DNA of 64,000 bases from the NCBI RefSeq assembly GCF_004004555.2, contig NZ_SACP01000001.1, positions 310,001-374,000 of the forward strand, in the 5' to 3' direction. Below, one piece after another: positions 42,793 to 51,900 of the stretch (positions are counted from its first letter, which is position 1; every line of letters starts with the position of its first letter). Under the pieces are notes generated by a model, which ran no database searches, was not told the DNA's origin, and saw only the letters and a program-made list of their open reading frames with translations. The DNA comes from Methylobacterium oryzihabitans. GTDB taxonomy: Bacteria > Pseudomonadota > Alphaproteobacteria > Rhizobiales > Beijerinckiaceae. Both the position numbers and the translations under genes were made by a program.

Positions 42793-43080
42793 TCAGTAGC
42801 CGTAATAGAACCGGCGCGGGCCGTAATACGGCCGGCGCCAGTACGGCCGCGGCGGGCCGTAGAACCGCCGGGGTCCGTAGAAGGGCCGCGGCCCGTAGAA
42901 CGGCCGGCAATAGCCCCAGCGGTTCGGGAAGAAGCCCGGTCCGCAACCGCCGGCCACCCGGGTCACCGCGGTCTCGGGCGCCACGGCTCCGAGCCCGATC
43001 GTCGCGGCGCTGGCCGCCGACGACAAGCCGAGACTACCGGCGACGAACGCCGCCATCCCGAGCACTCTCAGGTGCAACAT
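42793..43080 (-). CDS. Small secreted GYR/Pro-rich protein
   Basis: 95 residues. Signal peptide ends near ASAA, then GCGPGFFPNRWGYCRP, a cysteine-bracketed motif common in small alphaproteobacterial exported proteins, and a tail of Tyr-Gly-Pro-Arg repeats (FYGPRPFYGPRRFYGPP...). Function unknown; likely periplasmic or surface-associated, very basic. Followed by an intrinsic terminator. Confidence 0.75.
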   Translation of the reverse strand: MLHLRVLGMAAFVAGSLGLSSAASAATIGLGAVAPETAVTRVAGGCGPGFFPNRWGYCRPFYGPRPFYGPRRFYGPPRPYWRRPYYGPRRFYYGY

Positions 43081-43170
43081 CGCAGGATCTCTCCAACGTT
43101 GACGGGCAGCCGTCCGACTGCCCGACTACGCCTCGATAGAGCGCCCCGCGACCTGAACGCATCATGACTC

Positions 43171-43194
43171 GGACGGATCGGATTCGGTCCGTCC
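43171..43194 (-). terminator. Hairpin downstream of mucR-like gene
   Basis: Arms GGACGGA (43171-43177) and TCCGTCC (43188-43194), 10-base loop, 19 bases past the stop of the leftward regulator gene. No U-run. Confidence 0.35.
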
Positions 43195-43212
43195 ACAGCC
43201 GCGATCCGGCGG

Positions 43213-43740
43213 TCAGCCGGCGGGCTTGCGCCGGCGGCGCGGGGCGGGGGCCTCCTCGGGAGCCGGTTCCGGCTCGGCCGGGGCGGTCTCGACCGGCTCG
43301 GGCTCGCTCTCGACCGCCTCGGCGGCGCCCTGGCCCCGCCGGCGCTGACCGAGGCCGCTGGTCCGGGCGAGTTCGGAGCGCTGGGCGGCGTAGTTCGAGG
43401 CGACCATCGGGTAGTCCGGCGGCAGGCCCCATTTCTGGCGGTACTGCTCCGGCGAGAGGCCGCGGCCGGCCAGATGCCGCTTGAGGGTCTTGTACGGCTT
43501 GCCGTCCTCCAGCGAGATGATCGCGTCCGGCGTCACCGTCCGGCGGATCGGCACCGGCGGTACCAGCTTCTCGGGCTCGGACGGCGGCGGCGAGCCGAGG
43601 TGGCTCAGCGAGGTGTGGACCGCCTCGATGACGCCGCGGATGTCCGCCATCGGCACCGAATTGTTCGAGACATAGGCCGACACGATGTCAGCCGTGAGAC
43701 TGACGTAGTCGAAGGATGGGGTCTGGATATCGTCTGCCAT
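43213..43740 (-). CDS. mucR: MucR/Ros-family transcriptional regulator lacking zinc ligands
   Basis: 175 residues. The N-terminal helical oligomerisation region (1-60) and the Ros/MucR DNA-binding block (70-130: PDAIISLEDGKPYKTLKRHL, QKWGLPPDYPMVASNYAAQR) are present. At the zinc positions of Ros (C, C, H, H) this protein has S76, D79, H89 and no second His (AGRG), so zinc binding is doubtful. MucR proteins are H-NS-like global silencers of AT-rich promoters; some characterised rhizobial members also lack zinc. The last 45 residues are Glu/Pro/Ala-rich with a RRRR cluster. The 365-base upstream gap contains an ATCCCGA/TCGGGAT dyad. Confidence 0.85.
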   Translation of the reverse strand: MADDIQTPSFDYVSLTADIVSAYVSNNSVPMADIRGVIEAVHTSLSHLGSPPPSEPEKLVPPVPIRRTVTPDAIISLEDGKPYKTLKRHLAGRGLSPEQYRQKWGLPPDYPMVASNYAAQRSELARTSGLGQRRRGQGAAEAVESEPEPVETAPAEPEPAPEEAPAPRRRRKPAG

Positions 43741-44105
43741 GCGTCACCAACCCGGCTGAGACGCCCAAGAAGGCCACGTCTCCTCGGTGCAGTCAACGTT
43801 GAGTTGTGTGAATCCCGACACTCTTCACGACTTTCGGGATGCACTCGACAGTAACCGCGTGACGCAGGCCGACGAGCGACCGCCATGGCGGCGGTCTTGA
43901 CCGGTTCGCCCCGGCCGGACGGTCGGGATCCGCCCCGCGGCCGGCGGCGGGCGGGCCTGGACGGGGCGGCCGGGCAAGCAGAAAATTCCTGTCGACAACT
44001 CCGGCCGCAGGGATGGCCGCATTTCGGCCGCCGGATCGCCTTAACCCGCCCGGAAGTCGATCGCGGCCAAGGTCGCGGCGACTGCCGGACGAAGCCTGTC
44101 GGACC
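43741..44105. other. Intergenic between divergent mucR and L,D-transpeptidase genes
   Basis: 365 bases, no gene seen. A dyad ATCCCGA (43812-43818)/TCGGGAT (43834-43840) 70-100 bases before the mucR start is the only clear symmetrical site. Low-GC stretches are few. Confidence 0.35.
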
Positions 44106-44948
44106 ATGACCAACCTCTCACGACGCCTCCTCATCACCGGAGCGACCGGCGGCCTCGCCTCGCTCGTCTTCGGCGCCGCCCCGGCCCTCGCCTGGTCGGA
44201 TCGCTCCTACGGCTCGCCCCTCGGCCGCGGCCGGATGCGGCAGCCCGAGCCCGAGCCGGATCCCCTCTACGAGGGCGCCCAGGGCGCGCCGCCGGAGGAT
44301 TCCTTCTGGGGCAGCCCTTCCCCGCAGCGGCCCGTCGATCCGCGAGGCCCCGGACAGGTGGTCGCGACCGAGATCGACGACGGGCCGATCGACTACGCCC
44401 GCGCCTACGAGCCGGTGCCGGGCGAGCCGTTCCCGATTCCCGCCTTCCGCTGGCGCCGGGCCAACCCGGCCTTCCTGCGCCAGCAGGTCGCCTATGGCGG
44501 CCGCTTCGAGCCCGGCACGATCGTGATCGATCCGCGGGCCCACCACCTCTACCTCGTCCAGGGCGGCGGCCTCGCGCGGCGCTACGGCGTCGGCGTCGGC
44601 CGGCAGGGCTTCGCGTGGTCGGGGGTCGCCACGGTCAATTCCAAGCAGGCCTGGCCGGACTGGTATCCGCCCAAGGAGATGATCGCCCGCCAGCCGGCCC
44701 TGGCCCGGCAGGTGTCGCAGCTCCAGAGCGGCCTCGGCGTGCCGGGCGGCCCGCGCAATCCCCTCGGGGCCCGCGCGATGTACTTGTGGCAGAACAACAA
44801 GGACACGCTGTACCGCATCCACGGCACCACCGAGCCGGAGAGCATCGGACGCAGCGTGTCGTCGGGCTGCATCCGCATGATCAACCAGGACGTGATCGAC
44901 CTCTACGCCCGGGTCGCGGTCGGCGCCCAAGTCCACGTCATCGGCTGA
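44106..44948 (+). CDS. L,D-transpeptidase (YkuD family)
   Basis: 280 residues from ATG 44106. Tat/Sec signal (MTNLSRRLLITGATGG...APALA), a Pro/acidic linker (about 30-120), then the YkuD domain (about 140-278) with the active-site HGTTEPESIGRSVSSGCIRM motif: H239 and C255. Catalyses 3-3 peptidoglycan cross-links or anchors proteins to peptidoglycan in the periplasm. The 90-residue Pro-rich linker before the domain is typical of alphaproteobacterial LDTs. Confidence 0.9.
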   Translation: MTNLSRRLLITGATGGLASLVFGAAPALAWSDRSYGSPLGRGRMRQPEPEPDPLYEGAQGAPPEDSFWGSPSPQRPVDPRGPGQVVATEIDDGPIDYARAYEPVPGEPFPIPAFRWRRANPAFLRQQVAYGGRFEPGTIVIDPRAHHLYLVQGGGLARRYGVGVGRQGFAWSGVATVNSKQAWPDWYPPKEMIARQPALARQVSQLQSGLGVPGGPRNPLGARAMYLWQNNKDTLYRIHGTTEPESIGRSVSSGCIRMINQDVIDLYARVAVGAQVHVIG

Positions 44949-44960
44949 TCCTCGGCGCAC

Positions 44961-44992
44961 GAAAAAACCCGCGCGGCGGGAAGCCGCGCGGG
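44961..44992 (-). terminator. Intrinsic terminator closing the prophage cluster
   Basis: 11-bp stem ACCCGCGCGGC (44966-44976)/GCCGCGCGGGT (44982-44992), 5-base loop, followed on the leftward transcript by a U-run (A 44961-44966). Ends the leftward phage transcript just before the host L,D-transpeptidase stop. Confidence 0.9.
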
Positions 44993-45011
44993 TCGGGGAA
45001 ACGGGTCGGGA

Positions 45012-45353
45012 TCAGTCGCGGCCGTGGCTGGCGCGGTGATGCACGGCCTGCTCGCGGTCGATCCGCTCGAGGATCTCGGTCTGCTTGCGGGTCTCGTCGC
45101 GCAGGCTGCGCAGCAGCTCGGCGATCCGGGCCAGCAGGTCCGCGAGCCGCCGGGCCTGCTCGCGCAGGTCGCGCAGGGCCTCGGCTCCGCCCGGCGCCGG
45201 CGGTCCCGGCCCTTCGGCGGGCGGCGCCTCGTGCCGGTCCCGGTCGGCCCGCAGCACCATCGCGAGGCAGGAGACCGCGACGACGCCGCCGACGACGATC
45301 TGGAGCAGCGGCATCGACGAGAGGTGCGGCAGCAGGGCGATCAGCGGGTCCAT
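45012..45353 (-). CDS. Phage-borne single-TM coiled-coil protein, spanin-like topology
   Basis: 113 residues from ATG 45353 (AGGT six bases upstream). One hydrophobic helix (about 15-38), a Pro/Gly linker, then a charged heptad-like coil (RDLREQARRLADLLARIAELLRSLRDETRK, about 62-95). This topology matches inner-membrane spanin (Rz) subunits that act in outer-membrane disruption, but no sequence family is recognised. It is the last gene of the lysis region. A function in lysis is inference from topology and place. Confidence 0.6.
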   Translation of the reverse strand: MDPLIALLPHLSSMPLLQIVVGGVVAVSCLAMVLRADRDRHEAPPAEGPGPPAPGGAEALRDLREQARRLADLLARIAELLRSLRDETRKQTEILERIDREQAVHHRASHGRD

Positions 45354-45354
45354 G

Positions 45355-45840
45355 CTACCTCGCCTTCGGCACGACGGGCCGCCGCCGGGCGACGGCATCC
45401 CGGCGCGCGACGTAGCAGGAGATCGCCTCGAACACGGTCAGCGTGCCGAAGACCGGGATGACGAAGGACGGCGCGTCGGCCGACAGGGCGTCGACGACGA
45501 GGGCCAGGGTGAGCTGGCCCATGATGACAGCCCCGAACCCCGAGCAGGCGGCCCGGATGTTGGCGCCGTTCGGGCGCGCCACACCGTTGTTGATGTGCCC
45601 GTTCAGGACCAGGGCGGCCGTCCGCAGGGTGCCGACCGCGCCGAAGAACAGCGCCATCTCCTCCTCGCCGAAGCCGAGGGCCGCGACCGGCCGGAGCGAG
45701 GCGCGCTCCAGCGCGTCCCCCGGCACCGCCAGCGTCAGGGCGACGAGCAGCATCATCACCGCCATCGCCCACTCGAACAGGCGGTGGGCGGAATAGGGGC
45801 CGGCGGGATGCGCCGGCCGGGGCGGGGCCAGCGCGCTCAC
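45355..45840 (-). CDS. Multi-pass membrane protein of prophage lysis region
   Basis: 161 residues from GTG 45840, overlapping the holin-like stop by GTGA. Three to four hydrophobic segments (about 25-45, 60-85, 95-125, 125-145) with an acidic EEEM loop. I do not recognise it. Position between a holin-like gene and a spanin-like gene suggests lysis or superinfection exclusion. Function unknown. Confidence 0.6.
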   Translation of the reverse strand: MSALAPPRPAHPAGPYSAHRLFEWAMAVMMLLVALTLAVPGDALERASLRPVAALGFGEEEMALFFGAVGTLRTAALVLNGHINNGVARPNGANIRAACSGFGAVIMGQLTLALVVDALSADAPSFVIPVFGTLTVFEAISCYVARRDAVARRRPVVPKAR

Positions 45841-46106
45841 GGCTGCGCCCTCACCTTGCCGCTCGGGACCGCGTCGGCGAGGCGCGGCGCGGCGACGATG
45901 CGGTGCACCTCCGGCACGGTCGCGGCGGCGGCGACGAGGCCGGCATCGCGGCGGGCGTAGAGGCTCCAGGCGGTCGCCGCGAGGGTCAGGACGGCGCCGG
46001 CGAGCGCCGTCATCTCGTCGGCGCCGATCCAGCCGCGCCCGACCGCGATGCCGCCGCCGACCTGGAGAACGGTTCTGAGAAAGGACAGGGCCTGTTCGCG
46101 ATTCAT
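45837..46106 (-). CDS. Putative phage holin (Pam3-gp28-like)
   Basis: 89 residues, ATG 46106 with AAGGAGA six bases upstream. MNREQALSFLRTVLQVGGGIAVGRGWIG, a second hydrophobic helix (ALAGAVLTLAATAWSLYARRD) and a periplasmic tail ending VHRIVAAP fit the small two-helix holins of alphaproteobacterial phages. Would form inner-membrane lesions for endolysin release. It follows the GH108 endolysin by 28 bases on the same strand. Confidence 0.72.
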   Translation of the reverse strand: MNREQALSFLRTVLQVGGGIAVGRGWIGADEMTALAGAVLTLAATAWSLYARRDAGLVAAAATVPEVHRIVAAPRLADAVPSGKVRAQP

Positions 46107-46134
46107 GGAAGCGTCTCCTTGTGAGAGGGTCGGA

Positions 46135-46665
46135 TCAGGCGGCGGGGGCCACCCGGGACTGGCGCAGGGCCTCGGCGCGCACGCCGGCGACGCGCCGCGC
46201 CCAGCCGGTGCCGAAGCTCGGCCAGGTCGAGAGGCGGCGCAGGAAGGCGAGCCGGTCGGCGCAGACCCGCTGCACCAGGTCGGCGCCCGGCCGCGCCCGC
46301 ACGGCCGCCAGGGTGACGGGTCCGAGCCGGCCGTCGTCGGCGACGCCGGCGGCGCGCTGGAGCGCCATGATCGCGCGGGCCGGACCCGAATTCACCGCGA
46401 AGTCGAACACGGCGTAGTCGAGGCCCGCCGGCAGGTCGTCGCCGCGCACCGCGTCCCAGTACCGGGCGCGGTAGATCGGCGCGACCGAGGCCGGCGTCAG
46501 CGCCTTGACCTCGGCCTTCGTCGCAGGACGGCCGAGCCAGTCGCCGAGCGTGCCGATGGTCACGCCGAGATTGGTCGCGCCGCCGGGATCCTTCGGGTGG
46601 TCGACGTAGCCGCCCTCGTGCTGCAGCACGAGCGGCAGCGCGTGCGCGAAGCCCGCGTCACTCAT
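46135..46665 (-). CDS. GH108-type phage endolysin (N-acetylmuramidase) with PG-binding domain
   Basis: 176 residues. HEGGYVDHPKDPGGATNLGVT (catalytic Glu in EGGY) is the GH108 signature; the C-terminal half (about 85-175, DFAVNSGPARAIMALQRAAG) is the PG_binding_3 domain. Cleaves peptidoglycan at lysis. I chose ATG 46665, with GGAG six bases upstream; upstream ATGs at 46671 and 46677 sit on the RBS. No signal peptide, so it depends on the holin. Acts with the following holin and spanin-like proteins. Confidence 0.86.
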   Translation of the reverse strand: MSDAGFAHALPLVLQHEGGYVDHPKDPGGATNLGVTIGTLGDWLGRPATKAEVKALTPASVAPIYRARYWDAVRGDDLPAGLDYAVFDFAVNSGPARAIMALQRAAGVADDGRLGPVTLAAVRARPGADLVQRVCADRLAFLRRLSTWPSFGTGWARRVAGVRAEALRQSRVAPAA

Positions 46666-46773
46666 CGTCATCTCCATCGGTGGAAAGGGTCGCGCCGGCG
46701 GCCGGGTCGGGACTCGGCGCAGAACTGCCGGCGGTGGTATGGGTTGTGCCTGCGAGGGCAGCAGGAGGCGTCG

Positions 46774-46989
46774 ATGCTCGGCAGACTCATCCCGGTGGCC
46801 CGCGGCCCGCGGGATCCGCACCGGCCCGAGACGGAAGCCGGCGATCGGCAGGGCGTCCTGCCCGAGGAGATGACGGCGTTTCCGCCGATGGAGCCGCTCG
46901 CTCCTCCCCCGGCACAGAACGACGATCCGCTGGCCGCGCTCTGCGACACCGTGGAGAGCGCGCTGCGCGAGGCGGGCTTCCTGCGCTGA
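46774..46989 (+). CDS. Small protein encoded against the phage strand
   Basis: 71 residues, ATG 46774 with AGGAGG (46763-46768) five bases upstream, the best RBS of the cluster. It sits between the fibre gene and the endolysin, on the opposite strand, and ends 1 base before the fibre stop. Acidic/Pro-rich middle (EEMTAFPPMEPLAPPPAQNDD), and a helical end (ALCDTVESALREAGFLR). Not recognised. It would be antisense-free and separately controlled, so a regulatory or moron gene is possible. Confidence 0.6.
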   Translation: MLGRLIPVARGPRDPHRPETEAGDRQGVLPEEMTAFPPMEPLAPPPAQNDDPLAALCDTVESALREAGFLR

Positions 46990-46990
46990 A

Positions 46991-48925
46991 TCAGCCCGCG
47001 GCGGCCTCCAGCGCAGCGAGGCGGGCCTCCTGGCCGCGGATCAGGAACAGCGCGAGTTCGTCGGCCCGGAACCCCAGCCGCTCGCCGGCCGGGCGCGCAG
47101 GCTCGGCCTCCTGCACCACCCGGGTCTCCCCGGTCGGCGCGCCGTCCTCGTCCAGAACCTCCTCGCTGATCTCCGGCCGGCCCGGACTCGCCGGCCAGGC
47201 GTCGCGGCACACGAAGGCGTAGGCGAAGGGGTCGAGCCCGTGGCCGGTCAGGATCGCCATCGCCCGCTGCACCGTCAGCCCGACATGGTGGCGCGCCCCC
47301 GCGCCCTTCGCGTCGATCGCCGAGAGGAACCGGAACGCGCCGACCTCCCGCGCCAGATCGGCCGCCGCCGCCAGCTCGGCCGGCGTCAGCGGCGCGACCG
47401 CGGTCTTCTCGCGGGCGTCCGAGGTACTGATCGTGCCGGTGCCGGCATAGAGCTGCGACCAGCGCGACGTCGCGCCGCCGAGTGCGCGGGCGTTGTCCGC
47501 CGCCGGCTTCCAGTCGTGGTGGCTCAGGTGGCCGGCGACCGGGTCGAGGGTCAGCGCCGGCACCAGCGTGCCGGCGACCTGCGCCCGCAGCACCCAGCGC
47601 GACGACTGGCCGGCCGCGGTGGCGTAGTCGCCGCCCGCCGCCAGCTCGATCCGGCCGGCCTCGACGCGGCCGGCGAGCGACGAGCCGAGCCGGGCCGACC
47701 ACGCCACGCCGTGCCCGGCCGCGGTGATGCCGCCGTTGGTGAGCGTGTGGACCACCACGAGCCCGTTGTCGGCGTAGTCCGAGGTGACGCGCCCGCTGGC
47801 GTCGATCGTCGTCGCGCGCGCGCCGGCACCCGCCGTCAGCCCGGCGAAGGTCGGGCTGGCGCCGGTCCCGAGCCCGGCGGCGGTGGCGAGCGCGGCGGCA
47901 CCGGCGGCGGTCAGCGCGGCGCGCCCGGTGGCGGTGGCGTCGGCGATCTCGGCGGCGGACGGGCCGGCGAGGGACTTGCCGCTGGCGCGCTGGTAGTGCC
48001 AGACCCGCCAGACGCCGGCCGCGTCCGAGAGCGCGAGGCAAGTGTCGCCGGCCGCCGTCACGAGGCTGGTCCCGGCGGGCAGGATCAGGCCGGCGGCGCT
48101 GTGCGCCAGGGTGACGGCTCCGGTGAAGCGCAGCAGCCGCACCCGGTTGGGGCTGGTGCCGAAGCTCGTCACCGTCGCGCTGCCGGTGACCGCCACCTTC
48201 AGGGTCGCAGCCGCGCCGAGGTCGAGGGTCGCGGCCGCCGCGAGTCCGGTCTCGGCGGCGAGGAAGTCGACGCCGCCGCTCGCGCGCTCGATCCGCAGCG
48301 CCTCGCGCCAGGAATTGCCGTCCGCCGAGACCTTCAGCCGCAGGTCGTCGGAACCGGTGAGCCCGATCTCCGCCCGGCCCGACCAGCCGGACTGGAACAG
48401 CAGCGACAGGGTGTTGCCCGGCGCCTCCTTGTTGAGGATGCAGCGCAGGTCGCCCGAGCCGCCCTCGGCCGCGGCGCGGGCGGTCCACAGGGCGGTGTTG
48501 AGCTTGGCGGCGAAGGGGTTCTGGGCATCCGCCTCGGTGCCGAGGCCGAGACGGGTGAGCCCTTGCAGCGAATCCGGCGCCGGGCGGCAGGCGACCCACC
48601 CGGCGCCGTCATGGACGAACAGGGCGCCCTCGGCGGCGACCCAGGCGAGCCAGCCCGGGCGGGGGGCGTAGGAGATCCAGGCGCCATCCTGGAAGCAGGC
48701 GATCCGCCCGGTCCATCCGGCCCAGGCGCCCGTCGGCCCGGCAACCGTCACGAGATGGCGGTCGCCCTCGGCGGGGCTCGCGGGCGGCGCGGTGCGGGTG
48801 CGGTCGAGCACGGCGAGCTGCACCAGGGCGTCGAGGACCGTCAGGGCCTCGTTGTGCGTGACGTGCTTCTGCGCCTGGGCGGCGGCGAGCAGGGGCAGCG
48901 CGAGGCGCGGGGTCGCGTCAGACAT
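46991..48925 (-). CDS. DUF2793 tail fibre with C-terminal S74-like chaperone
   Basis: 644 residues. DUF2793 at the N-terminus (LPLLAAAQAQKHVTHNEALTVLDALVQLAV, about 8-125), long repetitive beta-rich fibre region (about 130-480), then a tail-fibre C-terminal domain with ISTSDAREKTAVAPLTP and KGAGARHHVGLTVQRAMAIL typical of intramolecular chaperone (peptidase S74-like) ends. Receptor-binding protein of the particle; trimerises and self-cleaves if S74 is active. Overlaps the megatron gene by 8 bases, as in GTA-type clusters. Confidence 0.82.
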   Translation of the reverse strand: MSDATPRLALPLLAAAQAQKHVTHNEALTVLDALVQLAVLDRTRTAPPASPAEGDRHLVTVAGPTGAWAGWTGRIACFQDGAWISYAPRPGWLAWVAAEGALFVHDGAGWVACRPAPDSLQGLTRLGLGTEADAQNPFAAKLNTALWTARAAAEGGSGDLRCILNKEAPGNTLSLLFQSGWSGRAEIGLTGSDDLRLKVSADGNSWREALRIERASGGVDFLAAETGLAAAATLDLGAAATLKVAVTGSATVTSFGTSPNRVRLLRFTGAVTLAHSAAGLILPAGTSLVTAAGDTCLALSDAAGVWRVWHYQRASGKSLAGPSAAEIADATATGRAALTAAGAAALATAAGLGTGASPTFAGLTAGAGARATTIDASGRVTSDYADNGLVVVHTLTNGGITAAGHGVAWSARLGSSLAGRVEAGRIELAAGGDYATAAGQSSRWVLRAQVAGTLVPALTLDPVAGHLSHHDWKPAADNARALGGATSRWSQLYAGTGTISTSDAREKTAVAPLTPAELAAAADLAREVGAFRFLSAIDAKGAGARHHVGLTVQRAMAILTGHGLDPFAYAFVCRDAWPASPGRPEISEEVLDEDGAPTGETRVVQEAEPARPAGERLGFRADELALFLIRGQEARLAALEAAAG

Positions 48926-51900
48926 CGAGGGTCCTCCTCAGGGCCGCGCCGCGGCCGACGACGGCGGAGAGCTGGTGGATCGCGACCGACAGGCGCCGGA
49001 CCGGGGTGCCGAAATCGGCCGCCTGCGCGGCGGCGGGATAGAGGAGGGCCGGCGTGCCGGAGGCGAGCGTGCGCAGGACCGCGTCGTCGCCTGCCAGGAT
49101 GTCGACCTCGTAGGCCTCGCTCTCCTCGGCGAGCGGCACCTCGACCTGCTCCCACGGATCGCCGCCCCGCCGGGTCCGGCGGATCCAGGTCAGGGCGATG
49201 CCGCCGTCGGCGAGCCGCCGGGCGCGGGCATGGACCGGTGCCAAGGGGACGAGTCCGGGCGCGGCCGGCACCAGGGAGGTCTCGGCCCAGCTCGCCTCCT
49301 CCGGCGGCCGGGACACCGGGCCGTAGCGCAGCCGCTGCGGCACGCCGCGCCCGTCGAGGGGCAGCCCGGACTGGACCAGGGCATCGCTCAGGACGACGAA
49401 GCGGGCGCCGGCCGGCGCCCCCTCGCCGTCGCCGCTGCCGAGTTGCCCGCGCAGGAGATGCGTCAGCCGGTAGCGCCCCGGCCCGGTCAGCTCGGCCCGG
49501 GCCCATTGCACGATCTCCCAGCGACCCGGCCGGGTCTCGACCGCCGCCGCGTTGGCGCCGTCGAGCACCGCCCGCGCGGTCGCCGAGGACAGGTCGGCGT
49601 CGGTCGGGATCCGCACGTCGATCGCGCCGGCGCGGTCCCAGCGCCAGAGCGGCCCGGGGGCGAGCGGGGCGAGCAGGGTTCCGATGACCGAGCGGGCGTC
49701 GATCCGGGCCTCCTCGGCAGGGGGCTCGCCCGCCGCTGCCCGCTGGACCGCGACCGGCGTCCACGGCTCGGTGTAGGCGGCGTAGTACGGCGCGTGCGCG
49801 CTTCCGCCGTCCCGCAGGAGCGGCAGGTCGAGAACCGCGAACAGGCCGACGCCGACGACGATCGGCGGGGCGGGCAGCCGCGGCTCGCGGCCGCCGTCGG
49901 GTGCGGCGAACAGGCCGGCATCGGCCCGCACCGCCTGGACCGGCCGGCCGCCCTCGAGCCCGACGCGCGTCAGCCGGTACTCGCCCGTCCGGCCGTCCGC
50001 GGTGAGGCGCACGACGTCGCCCGGATCGAGGGCGAGCGCCGAGGGTGGCAGGGCGCAGCTCAGCGTCTCCCGTTCGACATGGGCTCGCTGCAGCAGCGTC
50101 TGCGCCGCCGCCCGCGCCTCGCCCTCGTCGAGGGCGAGATCGAGGGAGAGGCCGGTCTTGGCGGCCGGAGAACCGGCGAGCCGCCGCGCCTCGGCGGTGG
50201 CGCTCCGGTAGTCGGCGGCGGGATCGACGTAGGTCAGCGCCACCGCACCGGGCAGCGACAGCTCCTCGGCCCGGGTGCGGGTGAGGTCGGAGCCCGAGCG
50301 CCCGCCCTGCCCCGCCACGAGGTCGCCGGCCTCGATCTGCCGCACCGGCGCCCGCGCGAGGTGGTCGAAGACGATGCGGCCGCCGCTCTCGGTGGCGTCG
50401 AAATGGTGGAGGCTCTGGAGCGCCTCGATCGCCTCCCGCGGCGAGGCGATACGGGCCAGAGTGTAGCCCTCGACCACGCCGTGCAGGCGCGACACGTCGA
50501 CCGCGACCGGCAGGCCGGCGCAGAGGTCGGCGACCACGTCGGCCAGCGGCGCGAGGTCGAGGCGGCCGTTGATCCAGTGGCCGAGCCGGTAGTTGCCGGC
50601 GTCGCGCCAGATCCCGGACTGGCGGGGGAAGTCGGGATAGGGCCGGGCGTCCCAGGTCCAGACCGCGGTCCGGTCGGCCTCGACCATCCGCCGGCCGGTG
50701 GCGGGGAAGACAGGATTGTGCCCGGCCTCCGGACGCCAATAGCCCAGCACCGCTTCCAGGGCGGCGCGCTGCACCGCGAGGTCGCGCCGGCCGAGGGAGA
50801 AGTAGGGCAGGAACGACTCCGACGACTTCGGGTCGACGAACACGTTGGGCTGGTTGGCGCCCTTGTCGACCGCCGGGCAGCCGAGTTCGGTGAACCACAC
50901 CGGCTTCGAGCCCGGCACCCACGCGGTCGGGGTCGAGGCCCGCACCCCGCCCGGGCGATCGCGGTGGGGGTTGCTCCACCAGCCGCGCAGGTCCTTGACC
51001 CGGAACACCCAGTGCTCGCCATGCGCCGTGTCGCGGATCGGCGTGCGCACCTGCGCGTCGCGGGCCGCGGCATCGGCATAGTACCAGTCGAACAACTCGC
51101 CGCCCTCGACGTTGCCGGCGAGATAGTCCGGGTCGCAGGTCGAGGCGGCGCCGGCGCTTGCGTCGAGATGGTCGAAGCCGTCGCGCCAGTCGGCGAGCGG
51201 CATGTAGTTGTCGATCCCGACGAAGTCGATTGCGGGGTCCGCCCACAGTGGATCGAGGTGGAACAGCACGTCGCCCGAGCCGTCCGCCGGGCGATGGCTG
51301 GCATACTCGGTCCAGTCGGCGCCGTAGCCGATCTTCGTGCCCGGCCCGAGGATGGCGCGGGCCTCGGCTGCGAGCGCCCGCAGGCGGGCCACCGCCGGGA
51401 AGGTCGCGGGGCCGGAGCGCAGGGTGGTCAGCCCGATCATCTCCGAGCCGATCAGGAAGCTGTCCACCCCGCCCGCCGCCTGCGCGAGGCGGGCGCAGGT
51501 CAGGATGAAGCGGCAGAAACTCCATTCGGCCGGCCTGGCGCTAGCGACCGTGCTGCCGGTCCAGGCGAGGTCCGCCGCCGTCGTGGTGCCGAAGAACGCC
51601 GCGACCGCGCCGGCCGCCGCCGCCGTCTTGTCCGGCGAGCCAGGACGGCCGGGGGCCGGGTGGCAGGTGATCCGGCCGCGCCACGGGAAGGCCGCCTGCT
51701 CGGCGCCGCCATGCGGGTCGGGCAGGCCGTTGCCGGCGGGAATGTCCATCATCACGAACGGGTAGAGCGTGACCGAGAGGACGCGCCGCTTCAGTTCGAG
51801 GATCGCCTGCACCACCGAGAGGTCGGAGGGCGCCCCGCCGACGAGCGGGTTGCCGGCCGCGTCGCGGCTGACGAGGCCGGCCTGCTCACGGGTCAGGCCC

